Shown here: one piece after another, positions 20,401 through 28,727 of the stretch | Numbering within the stretch: position 1 is the first letter of the stretch | Layout of the letters: the number at the start of each line of letters is the position of its first letter | Assembly (NCBI GenBank): GCA_028873795.1 | Contig: JAPPNP010000070.1 | Location: 26,597-90,596 of the forward strand | Direction of reading: 5' to 3' | DNA from: Chloroflexota bacterium | GTDB taxonomy: Bacteria > Chloroflexota > UBA11872 | DNA length: 64,000 nt | Notes under the pieces: generated by a model | The model's input: only the letters and a program-made list of their open reading frames with translations | Databases searched by the model: none | Told to the model about the DNA's origin: nothing | Program-made: the position numbers and the translations under genes

Positions 20401-21081
20401 CACGCGGAGGGCGCGCAGCTCGGACTCGAGCTCCCGGCCCTGCTCAGCGATCTCGGCCTGGCGTCGGAGAGTCTCGAGGCCGGGCTCGATTTCCGCCACG
20501 AGGTCGCGCAGTCGCTCGAGATTTCGACGGGTTCCCGTTAAGCGTCGCTCGGCCTGGTCGCGCCGGGCTTGAAATCTGCCGATGCCGGCGACCTCTTCGA
20601 GAAAGCTCCGGCGCTCCTCGGGACGCTGCCGCAGCGTCGCGTCGATGTGGCCCTGGCTCACGATGGAGGCCCCGCCGGCCCCAATGCCGCCCGCGCTCAT
20701 CAAGTCGACAATGTCGCGCAGGCGCACGCGCGCGCCGTTGAGGGTGTACTCGCTGTCGCCGGAGCGAAATAGACGGCGGCCGATGACAACTTCCGCGTAT
20801 GGCGTCGGCAGCCAGGCGTCGGCGTTGTCGAATACGAGCAGCACCTCGGCCATGCCGGTGCGCGGGCGCGAAGCGGTGCCGCCGAAGATCATCTCGTCGG
20901 ACCGGCGGACGCGAAGGGTTCGCAGGGTCTGCTCGCCGAGCGCCCAGCGAATGGCGTCGGCCAGGTTGCTCTTGCCGGACCCGTTCGGACCAACCACCGC
21001 GGTGACTCCCTGCGGCAACTCGACCACGGTGCGCCGCGAGAACGTCTTGAAGCCCTGCAGCTCAATTCGTCGCAAATGCAT
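17461..21081 (-). CDS. smc: Chromosome segregation ATPase SMC
   Basis: Condensin-type ATPase that organises and segregates the chromosome. The 1,206-residue protein has an N-terminal head with Walker A VVGPNGSGKSNLADAIRW near 29, long Ala/Arg/Glu-rich coiled coils (about 165-490 and 680-1010), a hinge region near 510-660 (NDWMIRDRADLSAAVDVIHS), and a C-terminal head with signature LSGGERALVSAALIMALL and Walker B FCVLDEVDAALDD. After the head comes an unusual tail of repeated Asn-Gly-His units (NGHQAANGHHAANGHQ). The start lies 3 nt after the rnc stop, so rnc-smc is one operon, a common arrangement. Confidence 0.94.
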   Translation of the reverse strand: MHLRRIELQGFKTFSRRTVVELPQGVTAVVGPNGSGKSNLADAIRWALGEQTLRTLRVRRSDEMIFGGTASRPRTGMAEVLLVFDNADAWLPTPYAEVVIGRRLFRSGDSEYTLNGARVRLRDIVDLMSAGGIGAGGASIVSQGHIDATLRQRPEERRSFLEEVAGIGRFQARRDQAERRLTGTRRNLERLRDLVAEIEPGLETLRRQAEIAEQGRELESELRALRVALLGHRLDTVGRQIGEAEEREQAVARRMAALTATPATELRRQASAADLDAQGHDTLLRQRREDETAAVAALGALEARQQQLRERLVHLEARAADAPERARALDARKAALEAEAAQEDRTRGELEHQAERRAEHLAHLAAALADARAAADLRDAHAAALAELKARGAMLRERTDQLTREQSRLAGELESLAHSQQAAEQEAAGSTGRMAAAQQRVEQTAADHEAAEAEAGAAHQAQQARAGDLATAERLLADAASRLETLEAERRALQTAQASNGDAGPSDAALRERVPGVLGRLRELLPDARTRREPLLDAALSDALNDWMIRDRADLSAAVDVIHSLNLAPARLRLVEAVGMPKLSEALRADADVLGSLDAYVKVDDPRIRRLLRRIVVVADLDAAFRVRAAHANNGPMPMIVALAGAAIDTDGSIRIGATHAKTDPVADRLESIGAAIARAARDRDDAERKLAAAAEAAQAATASADAAQRTRTERTAAHSAAREALTVAAVAMERLSSRATTLADRRSEVAARLESLDEDLDRQVSQRADVERSLAELPSEPGTASEGPGDLAALERDHAAAAADQRADTARVAELRARANARTTLLEGVGAERERAEALAEEMAANRLATQEECDAISADLDEAAAAAKAARTEARDAERELLEVRLRAQRLHLEAAQRAEEERRTGDDLTAAQRETERLAERLAELQRAARDDLGLPDLRPKRLDEPLGRVERRAADLRRDLAELGPLNPLAPEAFREQQARVDDARSQIADLEGAEANLRALTARLQRELHSQFVSTFESINAHFSRLFRELFGGGSATMVLTAPDDVETTGVEFQVKLPGRRQQELAALSGGERALVSAALIMALLHVRQSPFCVLDEVDAALDDANVGRFCQQLNKLGERSQILVITHNAITVESAAAIYGVTMHEDGVSDLLSLSLNGAANGVNGHQAANGHHAANGHQATNGHQAANGRAASVKAPSLT
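17496..17580 (-). repeat. 18-bp tandem repeats encoding the SMC C-terminal tail
   Basis: About four and a half copies of an 18-bp unit related to CGGCCTGGTGGCCGTTCG encode six-residue units of the type A-N-G-H-Q-A. They lie after the SMC head domain and look like a low-complexity tail open to copy-number change. Confidence 0.75.
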
Positions 21082-21084
21082 CGT

Positions 21085-21801
21085 TCAGCCGCTTCCGTTC
21101 AAGAGGCGCAGGGCGGCGCGCGCGGCGTCCTGCTCGGCGCGCTGCTTGCTCGAACCTTCGCCCTGGGCCAACTGCTCGTCGTCGACCGTCACGGCCATGC
21201 GGAAGCGGCGGTCATGGTCGGGCCCGCTGGCATCGACCAGCTCATAGACCGGCGTCGCGGTGCGCTCGACGTGCAGCCGTTCTTGCAGCTGCGTCTTGTA
21301 GTCCTTTTGGGGGCCGGCGCGACCACGCGCGCCGAGCGCCTCGCTCACGAACGGGGTGATGAAATCTCGCGCCGCCTCGAGTCCGGCGTCGAGATAGACG
21401 GCGCCGACCAACGCCTCGAAGGCGCGGCCGAGCACGGAGGCGCGCTTGCGCGCCCCGGTCAGTTCGGCGCCGCGCCCCAGCATCAGATGCGCGCCAAGGC
21501 CGAGCGCTTCGGCGAATCTGGCCGCAGCGTTCAAATTGACCAGCGAGGCGCGAGCCCGGGTCAGCTGTCCCTCGTCGAACTCGGGATGACGCTCGTAGAG
21601 CAACTCAGTCGTCACCAGGCCCAAGACGGCATCGCCGAGGAACTCGAGTCGCTCGTTGGAGTCGGTCGGCGCCAGGTCGACTTCGTTGATCAGCGAGCGA
21701 TGCACCAGGGCCTGCCGCAGCAGCGCGGGGTTGGTGAAGCGAACGCCAATCTGTTCCTGGAGCGCAGCCGGCGCCCGTGGCGCCGCGTCAGGCGCAGCCA
21801 T
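21085..21801 (-). CDS. rnc: Ribonuclease III
   Basis: Double-strand-specific endoribonuclease for rRNA and mRNA processing. 238 residues: the nuclease domain has the signature NERLEFLGDAVLGLV (about 49-63) and second acidic cluster GRAFEALVGAVYLDAG (about 124-139), followed by a dsRNA-binding domain from about 163 (DYKTQLQERLHVERTATPVY, KQRAEQDAARAALRLL). Length is normal. It sits immediately upstream of smc (3-nt gap) with plus-strand DNA empty opposite. Confidence 0.94.
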   Translation of the reverse strand: MAAPDAAPRAPAALQEQIGVRFTNPALLRQALVHRSLINEVDLAPTDSNERLEFLGDAVLGLVTTELLYERHPEFDEGQLTRARASLVNLNAAARFAEALGLGAHLMLGRGAELTGARKRASVLGRAFEALVGAVYLDAGLEAARDFITPFVSEALGARGRAGPQKDYKTQLQERLHVERTATPVYELVDASGPDHDRRFRMAVTVDDEQLAQGEGSSKQRAEQDAARAALRLLNGSG

Positions 21802-21910
21802 GGACCAACGCCGCAGTGGCAGCGGATAAACGAAGGGTCGGTGAAACAGAAGGTCGAGACGTAGCGCGGGGAAGCCGCAAGCTCAGACGATGACCTCCTT
21901 GCCTCCCCTG

Positions 21911-22864
21911 CTAGGTCTGCGCCGCCGGAACCGGATATACCGGCGCACACCACGATCGGTAGCGGGCGTTTCCGCCACGCACGATGTCAAAGTATAAGTC
22001 CTGGAGCGCGCGCGTGACGGGACCGATGCCGCCGTCGCCGAGCACGCGCCCATCGACCTCGCGCACGGGCGAGATCTGCGCGCCGGTACCCACCAGAAAC
22101 AGCTCGTCGGCGATGTACAGCTCGGTGCGGTCGACGGAGCGCTCAATGGTGTCGATCTGAAGCTCGTCGCGCGCGATTTGGATGATCGTGCGCCGGGTCA
22201 CGCCTTCGAGGATGTCGTCGCTGACGGAGGGCGTGACCAGGACGCCGTCGCGCACGAGAAACACGTTTTCGCCCGTTCCCTCGCTGACGTGGCCGTCCTC
22301 GGTGAGCATGATGGCCTCGTCAAACCCGGCCTCGACGGCCTCGGTCTTGGCCACGGAGGAGTTGACGTAGAGCCCGGCCACCTTGCCTCGGGCCGGGATC
22401 ATGTTGTCGTTGATTCGCCGCCACGACGCGACCGTGCAGCGGATCGGCTTCTCGACGTCCAGGTACGGGCCGAAGGGCACGGCGAACATGGTGATCTCGT
22501 CATCGATGAGGGCCGGGCCGTTGGCGGTCGGCTTGATCATGCTCAAGCCGATTTGCTGGGCCGCCTTGTAAACCAACGGGCGCACGTAGACGTCCTCTTG
22601 GAAATCGCCGGAGCGCACAACCTGGCAAGCGATGTCGACCAGCTCATCGTCGGTGTGGGGGATCGCCATGCGCAGGATCTTGGCGGACTGCCGCAGCCGC
22701 ACGAAGTGCTCGCGGGCGCGGAACAGGTACATCTGCTCGTCATCCTCGTTCCAGTAGCCGCGGATGCCTTCGATGACGCCGGTGCCGTAGTTAAGCCCAT
22801 GCGTCATGACGCTCACCTTGGCGTCGGCGAAATCGACAAACGAGCCCTGAAAGAAGGCCTGCAC
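21911..22864 (-). CDS. ilvE: Branched-chain amino acid aminotransferase (class IV PLP enzyme)
   Basis: Transfers the amino group between glutamate and branched-chain 2-oxo acids. 317 residues with fold-type IV features: DAKVSVMTHGLNYGTGVIEG near 14, YVRPLVYKAAQQIG near 98, the PLP Lys in NSSVAKTEAVEAGFDEAIML near 168, SEGTGENVFLV near 194, and GVTRRTIIQIARDEL near 220. IlvE is favoured over D-amino acid transaminase or aminodeoxychorismate lyase by the YG-TGVIEGIRGY N-terminal region, but class IV paralogs are hard to tell apart by eye. It lies 109 bp upstream of rnc on the same strand. Confidence 0.85.
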   Translation of the reverse strand: MQAFFQGSFVDFADAKVSVMTHGLNYGTGVIEGIRGYWNEDDEQMYLFRAREHFVRLRQSAKILRMAIPHTDDELVDIACQVVRSGDFQEDVYVRPLVYKAAQQIGLSMIKPTANGPALIDDEITMFAVPFGPYLDVEKPIRCTVASWRRINDNMIPARGKVAGLYVNSSVAKTEAVEAGFDEAIMLTEDGHVSEGTGENVFLVRDGVLVTPSVSDDILEGVTRRTIIQIARDELQIDTIERSVDRTELYIADELFLVGTGAQISPVREVDGRVLGDGGIGPVTRALQDLYFDIVRGGNARYRSWCAPVYPVPAAQT

Positions 22865-22963
22865 GGGCGGGTCCTAGACGCGGATAGCACGCACGGCGGC
22901 GTGCAACGGGCTGCGAGCAAGCAGCCGATGGAACCGCGGCGAGCTTAGCACTTAGGGGCGCGC

Positions 22964-23488
22964 TTACGGCCTTTCGCCGTAGCTGCGCCGCCGCAGAAAC
23001 ACCAGCTCGCCGCGCAGGTCGGTGGTCGCGTGGTAGGCCTTGAAGCCCCACTTCTCATACAAGCGGCGGGCGTAGTCGTTGGGGGCGTCGACCCCGATGG
23101 TGAGCACATCGGCGCCGCGCGCCTCGGCTTCGCAGGAGGCGGCGCGCGTCAAGGCCTCGGCAATGCCCAAGCGTCGGAAGGGCTCCGCCACGATCAACGT
23201 ATGCAGATACGCGGCTCGCCGGCCGTCCGCGATGCCGCGGTCAAGATGCCGGTGCCGGATCCACATCTGCGCGACGAGCGCTCCGTTGAACATCGCCACC
23301 AGCCCGGTTTGGACGCGCTGGCGTTGCTCGTCGAAGTACCGCCGCAGCACGCGGCGCTGGGCGAGCCGCCGCTCGGAACCCCACAGCTCGCTCATGGGCT
23401 CGAGATCCTCGGGCGCGGCGCGCCGAATCTCGATCGGCGTGTCGATGGTCACCCGATGCGAGCCGTCGGCGGCAACCTCGATGGTCAT
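22964..23488 (-). CDS. GNAT-family N-acetyltransferase
   Basis: 174 residues from the ATG at 23488, which overlaps the stop of the CaiB-like gene (ATGA). It has the GNAT acetyl-CoA region YLHTLIVAEPFRRLGIAEAL (R-x-x-G-x-A pyrophosphate loop) and the late motif DYARRLYEKWGFKAY. The acceptor is unknown. Although the frame stays open upstream to 23797, that part overlaps the CaiB gene and shows no domain. Translational coupling with the CaiB-like gene suggests a joint transcript, not necessarily a joint pathway. Confidence 0.8.
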   Translation of the reverse strand: MTIEVAADGSHRVTIDTPIEIRRAAPEDLEPMSELWGSERRLAQRRVLRRYFDEQRQRVQTGLVAMFNGALVAQMWIRHRHLDRGIADGRRAAYLHTLIVAEPFRRLGIAEALTRAASCEAEARGADVLTIGVDAPNDYARRLYEKWGFKAYHATTDLRGELVFLRRRSYGERP

Positions 23489-24693
23489 GACGGTTTGGGC
23501 GCGGGGATGCCGATGGCGCCGTCCTGCGCGAGGCGATCGAACTCGGTCGAGTCCACGTCGAGCAGTTCGCCCAGCACGGCACGCGTGTGCGCGCCCCAGG
23601 CGGGCGACGGATCGCCCAGGTCGACGTCCACGCCCGACGCCTTGATGGGCGCACCGGGCACCGGCAGACGCCCGACGTTGGGCTGGTCCATTTCCACGAT
23701 CATGTCGCGGGCGCGCAGGTGGGGATCGTCCAGGAGGTCGGACATGCGGTTGACTTTCGCACAGGGGATGCCGGCCTCGAGCAGGACTTCCAGCCAATGC
23801 GCCGTGCCGTGCGCGCGCAGCACGTCTTCTAAGGCGACGGCCAGCTCCTCGGCGCGCTCGGCGCGCAGGGCATTGGTGGCAAACCGCTCGTCATCCGCCA
23901 ACGTCGGCGCGCCGAGTGCGGCGCACAGCCGGCGCCAGAGCGCGTCGTTGCCGCAGGCGATCACGATCTGGCCATCGGCGGTAGCGAAGGAGCTGAAGGG
24001 CGCAATGGCGGGATGTCGGTTGCCGATGGGACCGGGGTCCTCGCCGCTGACCCAATAGCGCGCCATGGCGTTCTCGACCACGGCCACCACCGCGTCCATC
24101 ATCCCGAGGTCGACGTGGCAGCCCTCGCCGGTGCGTTCACGGCGTTGCAGCGCGGCGAGCACCGCGACGGTCGCGTAGAGCGCGGGCACGATGTCGCCCA
24201 AGGAGGCCCCCACGCGCGTGGGGCCACCGCCGGCCGGCCCGGTGATTCCCATGAGGCCGCCCATGGCCTGGATGATGACGTCGTAGGCCCCGCGATCGCG
24301 ATAGGGGCCGACCTGGCCGAAGCCCGACACGGACACGTACACGATGTCGGAGTTGCGCTCACGGACCGCGTCGTACCCGAGCCCGAGCCGCTCGAGCGTG
24401 CCGGGCCGGTAGTTTTCGACGAGCACGTCGGCGCGCGCCGCGAGCCCGAGGGCCAACTCGACGGCCCGCGGGTGCTTGAGGTTGAGCGCCACGCTCTCCT
24501 TGCCGCGATTGATGCTGGCGAAGTAGAGACTGTGGCCATCGACGAACGGCCCCATCCCACGAGCTTCATCGCCCTCGGGGCTTTCGACCTTGATCACGCG
24601 CGCGCCGAGATCGGCGAGCGTCATGGTGCAGAACGGCCCGGCAAGCACCCGCGTGAAGTCCAATACCAGGGCGCCGTCGAGGAATCCCGCCAT
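23485..24693 (-). CDS. CaiB/BaiF-family (class III) CoA-transferase
   Basis: 402 residues. Class III transferases move CoA between acyl groups through an Asp-bound anhydride. Family motifs: VLDFTRVLAGPFCTMTLADL at the N-terminus, GARVIKVESPEGDEARGMGP, SINRGKESVALNLKHP near 76, ADVLVENYRPGTLERLGLGY, and DLGMMDAVVAVVENAMARYW near 185 with the likely catalytic Asp. The C-terminal part has AGIPCAKVNRMSDLLDDPHL. The substrate (carnitine, formyl, succinyl, bile acid type) is not decidable. Upstream by 31 bp lies a TauE/SafE permease gene, and downstream it is coupled to the GNAT gene. Confidence 0.88.
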   Translation of the reverse strand: MAGFLDGALVLDFTRVLAGPFCTMTLADLGARVIKVESPEGDEARGMGPFVDGHSLYFASINRGKESVALNLKHPRAVELALGLAARADVLVENYRPGTLERLGLGYDAVRERNSDIVYVSVSGFGQVGPYRDRGAYDVIIQAMGGLMGITGPAGGGPTRVGASLGDIVPALYATVAVLAALQRRERTGEGCHVDLGMMDAVVAVVENAMARYWVSGEDPGPIGNRHPAIAPFSSFATADGQIVIACGNDALWRRLCAALGAPTLADDERFATNALRAERAEELAVALEDVLRAHGTAHWLEVLLEAGIPCAKVNRMSDLLDDPHLRARDMIVEMDQPNVGRLPVPGAPIKASGVDVDLGDPSPAWGAHTRAVLGELLDVDSTEFDRLAQDGAIGIPAPKPS

Positions 24694-24724
24694 TAGGAGT
24701 CGCTCCGGGCCGGTTGCCGGCGGC

Positions 24725-25549
24725 TCACGACGCGCCGGTGCGCGCGGCGCGGATGCGCTGCACCAGCCACCCCTGGACGCCGACCATGCGCTGGGCCGAA
24801 TAGATCGCGAATACGGCGAAGAGGATGCGCAGGCCAAAGGCGGGAATGAACTGCGCGAACTGCGCGCCGACGGCGCCGCCCACGATGCCCCCGGCGGCGA
24901 TGTAGAGCGCCCAACGGAAATCGACGTTGCCCTGGCGAAAGTGCTGCGCGGCGCCGGAGATTGCGGTGGGCACGATGACGGCCAGCGAGATGCCCTGGGC
25001 GACGTGCTGCTCGATGCCCATCACGATCACCATGGCGGGCACCATGACGATGCCTCCCCCCACGCCCATGGTGCCCGCGACCAACCCGGTGACCGTGCCG
25101 GCCACGAGCGCGGCCACGATGAGCTGAAGACCCTCCATTTGCCCAAACATGGCGGCGCTCTGCGCCGAGAGCAGCAGCCGAATCGCCGTAAGCATCAGCA
25201 GCACGGCGAACCCGCGCCGGAGGACCGTGGCGTTGAGATGCTTGGTCAGTCGCGCGCCCACCACCGCGAATCCGACGGACGTGCCGGCCAGCGATACCAC
25301 CACCAGCCAATCCATGCCGTGCGCGATCCAATAGGGAATCACCGCGCTGATGGCGATGGGCACGATCATGGCCAGCGAGGTGCCGTGCGCGCGGTGCTGG
25401 GTCATCGCCAGGATGGCGACCATCAACGGCACCATGACGATGCCGCCGCCGACGCCCACAAGCCCGCTGATCAGGCCACCGGTGAGGCCGATCGCGATGA
25501 CAAAGGGGGCGGGCGGGCGCTGGGCCGGCGACGCTGGCGGAGACGACAT
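24725..25549 (-). CDS. TauE/SafE-family sulfite/organosulfonate-type permease
   Basis: 274-residue integral membrane protein made of two related halves, each beginning with a Gly-rich helix: IGLTGGLISGLVGVGGGIVM near 19 and VTGLVAGTMGVGGGIVMVPA near 153. About eight transmembrane helices are visible. The family exports or imports small anions such as sulfite, sulfoacetate or taurine-derived compounds; no specificity can be read here. It is the first gene of a minus-strand run with the CaiB-like transferase and GNAT genes. Confidence 0.85.
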   Translation of the reverse strand: MSSPPASPAQRPPAPFVIAIGLTGGLISGLVGVGGGIVMVPLMVAILAMTQHRAHGTSLAMIVPIAISAVIPYWIAHGMDWLVVVSLAGTSVGFAVVGARLTKHLNATVLRRGFAVLLMLTAIRLLLSAQSAAMFGQMEGLQLIVAALVAGTVTGLVAGTMGVGGGIVMVPAMVIVMGIEQHVAQGISLAVIVPTAISGAAQHFRQGNVDFRWALYIAAGGIVGGAVGAQFAQFIPAFGLRILFAVFAIYSAQRMVGVQGWLVQRIRAARTGAS

Positions 25550-25590
25550 GGGATTGGCGGATTATAGGGAGGCGGGAAACCGCCGCCGCG

Positions 25591-25596
25591 TATACT
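25591..25596 (+). promoter_or_regulatory. Putative -10 element TATACT
   Basis: TATACT 38 bp before the ATG-proximal start at 25629, the same distance as the copy before 28728. No convincing -35. Confidence 0.35.
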
Positions 25597-25628
25597 CAGG
25601 CCCCGCCGACGTGTAGCCGGGGAGCGCC

Positions 25629-27617
25629 GTGTCCTCCCCTCCGCAGGTTCCCAATCTCCGCCTGGCTGCGTCCCTCTTTGGACAGCAGCTCGATCCGCTG
25701 CGTGAGCGCGAGTGGCTGGTCACCAACGGCCTGGGCGGCTATGCCGCCGGCACGGTTGGCGGTCCGGCCACGCGCCGCTATCACGGATTGCTCGTCGCCG
25801 CGGCGCCCCCGCCCAACGCCCGCTGGGTGATGGTGGCCGGGGCGCAGGTCCAGGCCACGGTCGGCGACGAGGGCTTCTGGCTCTCCACGCACGAATACGC
25901 GGACGGCACGGTCCATCCGGATGGGTACCGCCACCTGGCCGGATTCGAGCTGATCGGCAGTCGACCAAGCTGGACCTGGAACCTTGCCGGTCAGTCGCTG
26001 CGCGGCGACCTGTGGATGCCCCACGGCGCCAACCGGACGGTGATTCGCTATTGCAATGACGGAGAGGCGCCGGTCGAGGTCGAATGGCAACCCCTGGTGA
26101 CGCTGCGCTGGTTTCACCAACTGGTCACGGGGGTGCGCCCCGTCGATCTCGAACAGACCCCGGATGACCGCGTCGTCTTGAGACACGGTGACGCGCCGCC
26201 GCTGACAATCGACCACGCGGGCTGGGAGTTCGACGAGGCACAGGATTGGCACTGGAATCTGGCGCGCGCCGTCGAGCGGGAGCGCGGCTTCGACCACCAG
26301 GAAGACGCCTTCACGCCGGGTGTCTTTCGCAGCACCATCCAGCCCGGGGACTCCACGTCGCTGGTACTCGCCGCGGGGGATCCGGCGGATGTGAGCGACG
26401 TCGAGCGCGAGCCGTCGGCCGAGGACACTCGCGCCGCGGAGCTCGTGGACGGGTCCACGAGTGACCTCGAGGCCCGGCTGCGGCTGGCGGCCGACCAGGT
26501 GCTGGTGCAGCGCGGCGGCCGGGCGCACGCCGCGCTGCCGAACACGGTGATTGCGGGCTATCCCTGGTTTGGCGATTGGGGGCGTGACACGTTTATCGCC
26601 CTGCCAGGTCTCTGCCTGGCCACGGGACGGACGGACGTGGCCCGCGCCGTGCTGGTGGCCTACGCCAGCTTCGTGGACCAGGGCATGGTCCCGAATCGCT
26701 GGCCCGATGCGGGCGATACCCCGGAGTACATCTCGGTCGATGCGGCGCTGTGGTTCCTCCACGCGCTCGAAGCCTATGTGGACGCCACCGGCGACTCGGA
26801 AATCCTGGAGGGCCTGGGCACCGCCGTGCTGGACATCGTGGACTGGCACGTTCGCGGCACGCGGCACGGTATTCGAATGGACCCGGACGACGGGCTGCTC
26901 ACACAGGGCGCCGAGGGTCTGCAGCTCACCTGGATGGACGCCAAGGTCGGCGATTGGGTGGTGACGCCGCGGCGCGGCAAGCCGGTGGAGATCAATGCCC
27001 TGTGGTGGCGCGGGCTGACCTTTGCCGCGCGGGCTCTTGAAAGCCTGCAGTGGGATGCGGGTGACACGCGCGAGCTCGCGGATCAAGCGGCGACTTCGTT
27101 CGCGCGGCGGTTCTGGAACGCCGACACCGGCTGCCTCTACGACATCGTGGACGGGCCGTCGGGCGACGATGCGTCCATCCGGCCCAATCAGGTCATCGCG
27201 CTGGCCGTGGGCCCGAACCTGCTCCCATCCGCCCGCGCCGAGTCGGCGCTGGCGGTGGTGGAACGGGACCTGGTAACGCCGGTGGGCCTGCGCAGCCTCG
27301 CGCCCGCCGACGCCGCCTACCGGCGCGAGTATGGCGGCGATTCGGTCCAGCGCGACGGCGCCTATCATCAAGGGCCGGTGTGGAGTTGGTTGCTCGGCAT
27401 GTACGTGCGCGCGGCCGTGGCCCTCGGTCGGACGCGGCGCGATCTGCACTGGATCGAGGGCGGCTTGGAGCGGCATCTCGCGGAAGGAGCGATCGGCACG
27501 GTCAGCGAGATCTTTCAGCCCGAGTCGCCATTTGCTCCGGAGGGCGCATTTGCCCAGGCGTGGGGCATTGGCGAATGGCTCTACGCGCTTCAGGCGCTGC
27601 GCCGCGCGCCGCCGTGA
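25629..27617 (+). CDS. Amylo-alpha-1,6-glucosidase (glycogen debranching type)
   Basis: 662 residues from a GTG at 25629. The N-terminal domain (about 20-230) starts REREWLVTNGLGGYAAGTVG and RRYHGLLVAA, typical of the bacterial glycogen-debranching N-domain. The C-terminal (alpha/alpha)6 domain has AGYPWFGDWGRDTFIALPGL near 313, VPNRWPDAGDTPEYISVDAA near 358, LTWMDAKVGDWVVTPRRGKP near 437, and YHQGPVWSWLLGMYVRA near 579. It should hydrolyse alpha-1,6 branch links in glycogen or related glucans. The stop overlaps the GTG of the following hydrolase (GTGA), so the pair is coupled. Confidence 0.88.
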   Translation: MSSPPQVPNLRLAASLFGQQLDPLREREWLVTNGLGGYAAGTVGGPATRRYHGLLVAAAPPPNARWVMVAGAQVQATVGDEGFWLSTHEYADGTVHPDGYRHLAGFELIGSRPSWTWNLAGQSLRGDLWMPHGANRTVIRYCNDGEAPVEVEWQPLVTLRWFHQLVTGVRPVDLEQTPDDRVVLRHGDAPPLTIDHAGWEFDEAQDWHWNLARAVERERGFDHQEDAFTPGVFRSTIQPGDSTSLVLAAGDPADVSDVEREPSAEDTRAAELVDGSTSDLEARLRLAADQVLVQRGGRAHAALPNTVIAGYPWFGDWGRDTFIALPGLCLATGRTDVARAVLVAYASFVDQGMVPNRWPDAGDTPEYISVDAALWFLHALEAYVDATGDSEILEGLGTAVLDIVDWHVRGTRHGIRMDPDDGLLTQGAEGLQLTWMDAKVGDWVVTPRRGKPVEINALWWRGLTFAARALESLQWDAGDTRELADQAATSFARRFWNADTGCLYDIVDGPSGDDASIRPNQVIALAVGPNLLPSARAESALAVVERDLVTPVGLRSLAPADAAYRREYGGDSVQRDGAYHQGPVWSWLLGMYVRAAVALGRTRRDLHWIEGGLERHLAEGAIGTVSEIFQPESPFAPEGAFAQAWGIGEWLYALQALRRAPP

Positions 27618-28510
27618 ACTCGGTGGATGAACATTGGGCGCCACCAAGCGGCCGGCGCATCGAGTTGGCGTCGGGCATCTGCCACTATCGAGAAGCCGGG
27701 CAGGGCGGCCCGACCATCGTTCTCCTGCACGGATTGCCGAGCGACTCGCGCGTATACGGATTGCTGCAGCCGCTGCTTGCGGACGCGGCGCGCACGCTGG
27801 CCCCCGACCTGCTGGGGTGGGGCTTCTCCGAGCCCAACGAGGGGCTCGAGTTCGGCTTCGACACCATCGACCGCAACCTGGCCCAGTTCATCGACGCGCA
27901 CGGTCTCGATGACGTCGTGCTGGTGGGGCACGAGATGACGGGACCCGCGGCGATTCGCTGGGCGGTGGCGAATCCCGGGCGGACCCGCGGCCTCGTACTG
28001 CTCAACTCCTACTACGGCTGGAATTCGGCCCGCATGCCGCCGGCGCTGAAGGCCCTGCACGTGCCGCTGGCGGGCCCGGTGTTGCAGCGGGCCATGGGCC
28101 TCATGCGCTCGCTGCTCTTCGGCAACCTCTACCGCTGGCAACTCGGCCGCGTGTGGGGCGCGCACACGGATCTCTCCGACGAGTTGACCCGGACCTTTCG
28201 GGACACGTTCGCGGCATCCTCCATCGCGCGCCAGGCCTTGCACCGCATCACCAAGGGCCTCCCGGCGCAGATCAACGCCAACCAGCGGCGGCTGGACCTG
28301 CTGGCTCAGCTGCGGTGCCGCACGCTGATCGTGTGGGGAGGCCGCGACCCGTACCTTGGTCCGCACGTGGCGCGCCAATTCCGCCGGCTCATTCCCAACT
28401 CGGAGCTCATCCTGATCCACGACGTGGGGCATTTCGTGCAGGTGGAGGCGGCCGAAGATGTCGCGGGCGCCATCGGGGCATTCGTGGAGCGGTGTCGGGC
28501 GGAGGGGTAG
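27614..28510 (+). CDS. Alpha/beta hydrolase-fold protein with Glu at the nucleophile position
   Basis: About 298 residues. The fold is clear: oxyanion region VLLHGLPSDSRVYGLL near 36, DLLGWGFSEP near 67, the elbow VLVGHEMTGPAAIRWA near 101, the acid-bearing VWGGRDPYLG near 240 and the His in HDVGHFVQVEAAE near 267. The elbow is usually G-x-S-x-G or G-x-D-x-G; here the central residue is Glu (G-H-E-M-T). Either it uses Glu or is not a hydrolase in the usual sense. GTG at 27614 overlaps the preceding stop; GTG 27623 is an alternative. Confidence 0.8.
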   Translation: MNSVDEHWAPPSGRRIELASGICHYREAGQGGPTIVLLHGLPSDSRVYGLLQPLLADAARTLAPDLLGWGFSEPNEGLEFGFDTIDRNLAQFIDAHGLDDVVLVGHEMTGPAAIRWAVANPGRTRGLVLLNSYYGWNSARMPPALKALHVPLAGPVLQRAMGLMRSLLFGNLYRWQLGRVWGAHTDLSDELTRTFRDTFAASSIARQALHRITKGLPAQINANQRRLDLLAQLRCRTLIVWGGRDPYLGPHVARQFRRLIPNSELILIHDVGHFVQVEAAEDVAGAIGAFVERCRAEG

Positions 28511-28604
28511 GGGGAACGGGCGGGTCTGAGACCCGCCCCTACCTCGGGCATTCGGCGCGTCCGGGGGCTCGACCGGACTGGATTCCGGCTTCCGCCGGAA
28601 TGAC
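28511..28604. repeat. Intergenic repeats, GGGTCTGAGACCC and family B hairpin
   Basis: Starts with an inverted repeat around GGGCGGGTCTGAGACCCGCC (28523-28542) and ends with the family B hairpin GGATTCCGGC-TTCCGCCGGAATGACG (28580-28604). The same combination, including CTCGACCGGACTGGATTCCG, occurs at 31330-31365. Confidence 0.65.
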
Positions 28605-28689
28605 GGACGGGTTGGGCCAGGATCTCCTTTCGCGGGAATTGCGAACCCGGGTGGCCAGACTTCCGGATCGGTCGCTTGCTTCGCGTCCG

Positions 28690-28695
28690 TATACT
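28690..28695 (+). promoter_or_regulatory. Putative -10 element TATACT
   Basis: TATACT 38 bp upstream of the ATG at 28728, inside CGTCCGTATACTCGCC. No clear -35. Confidence 0.35.
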
Positions 28696-28727
28696 CGCCA
28701 GCGCGACTCCGCACACACCCAACTGAC

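Noticed and set aside
25596..27647. A 683-codon frame antisense to the debranching glucosidase
   Set aside because: Shadow of the well-supported plus-strand gene.
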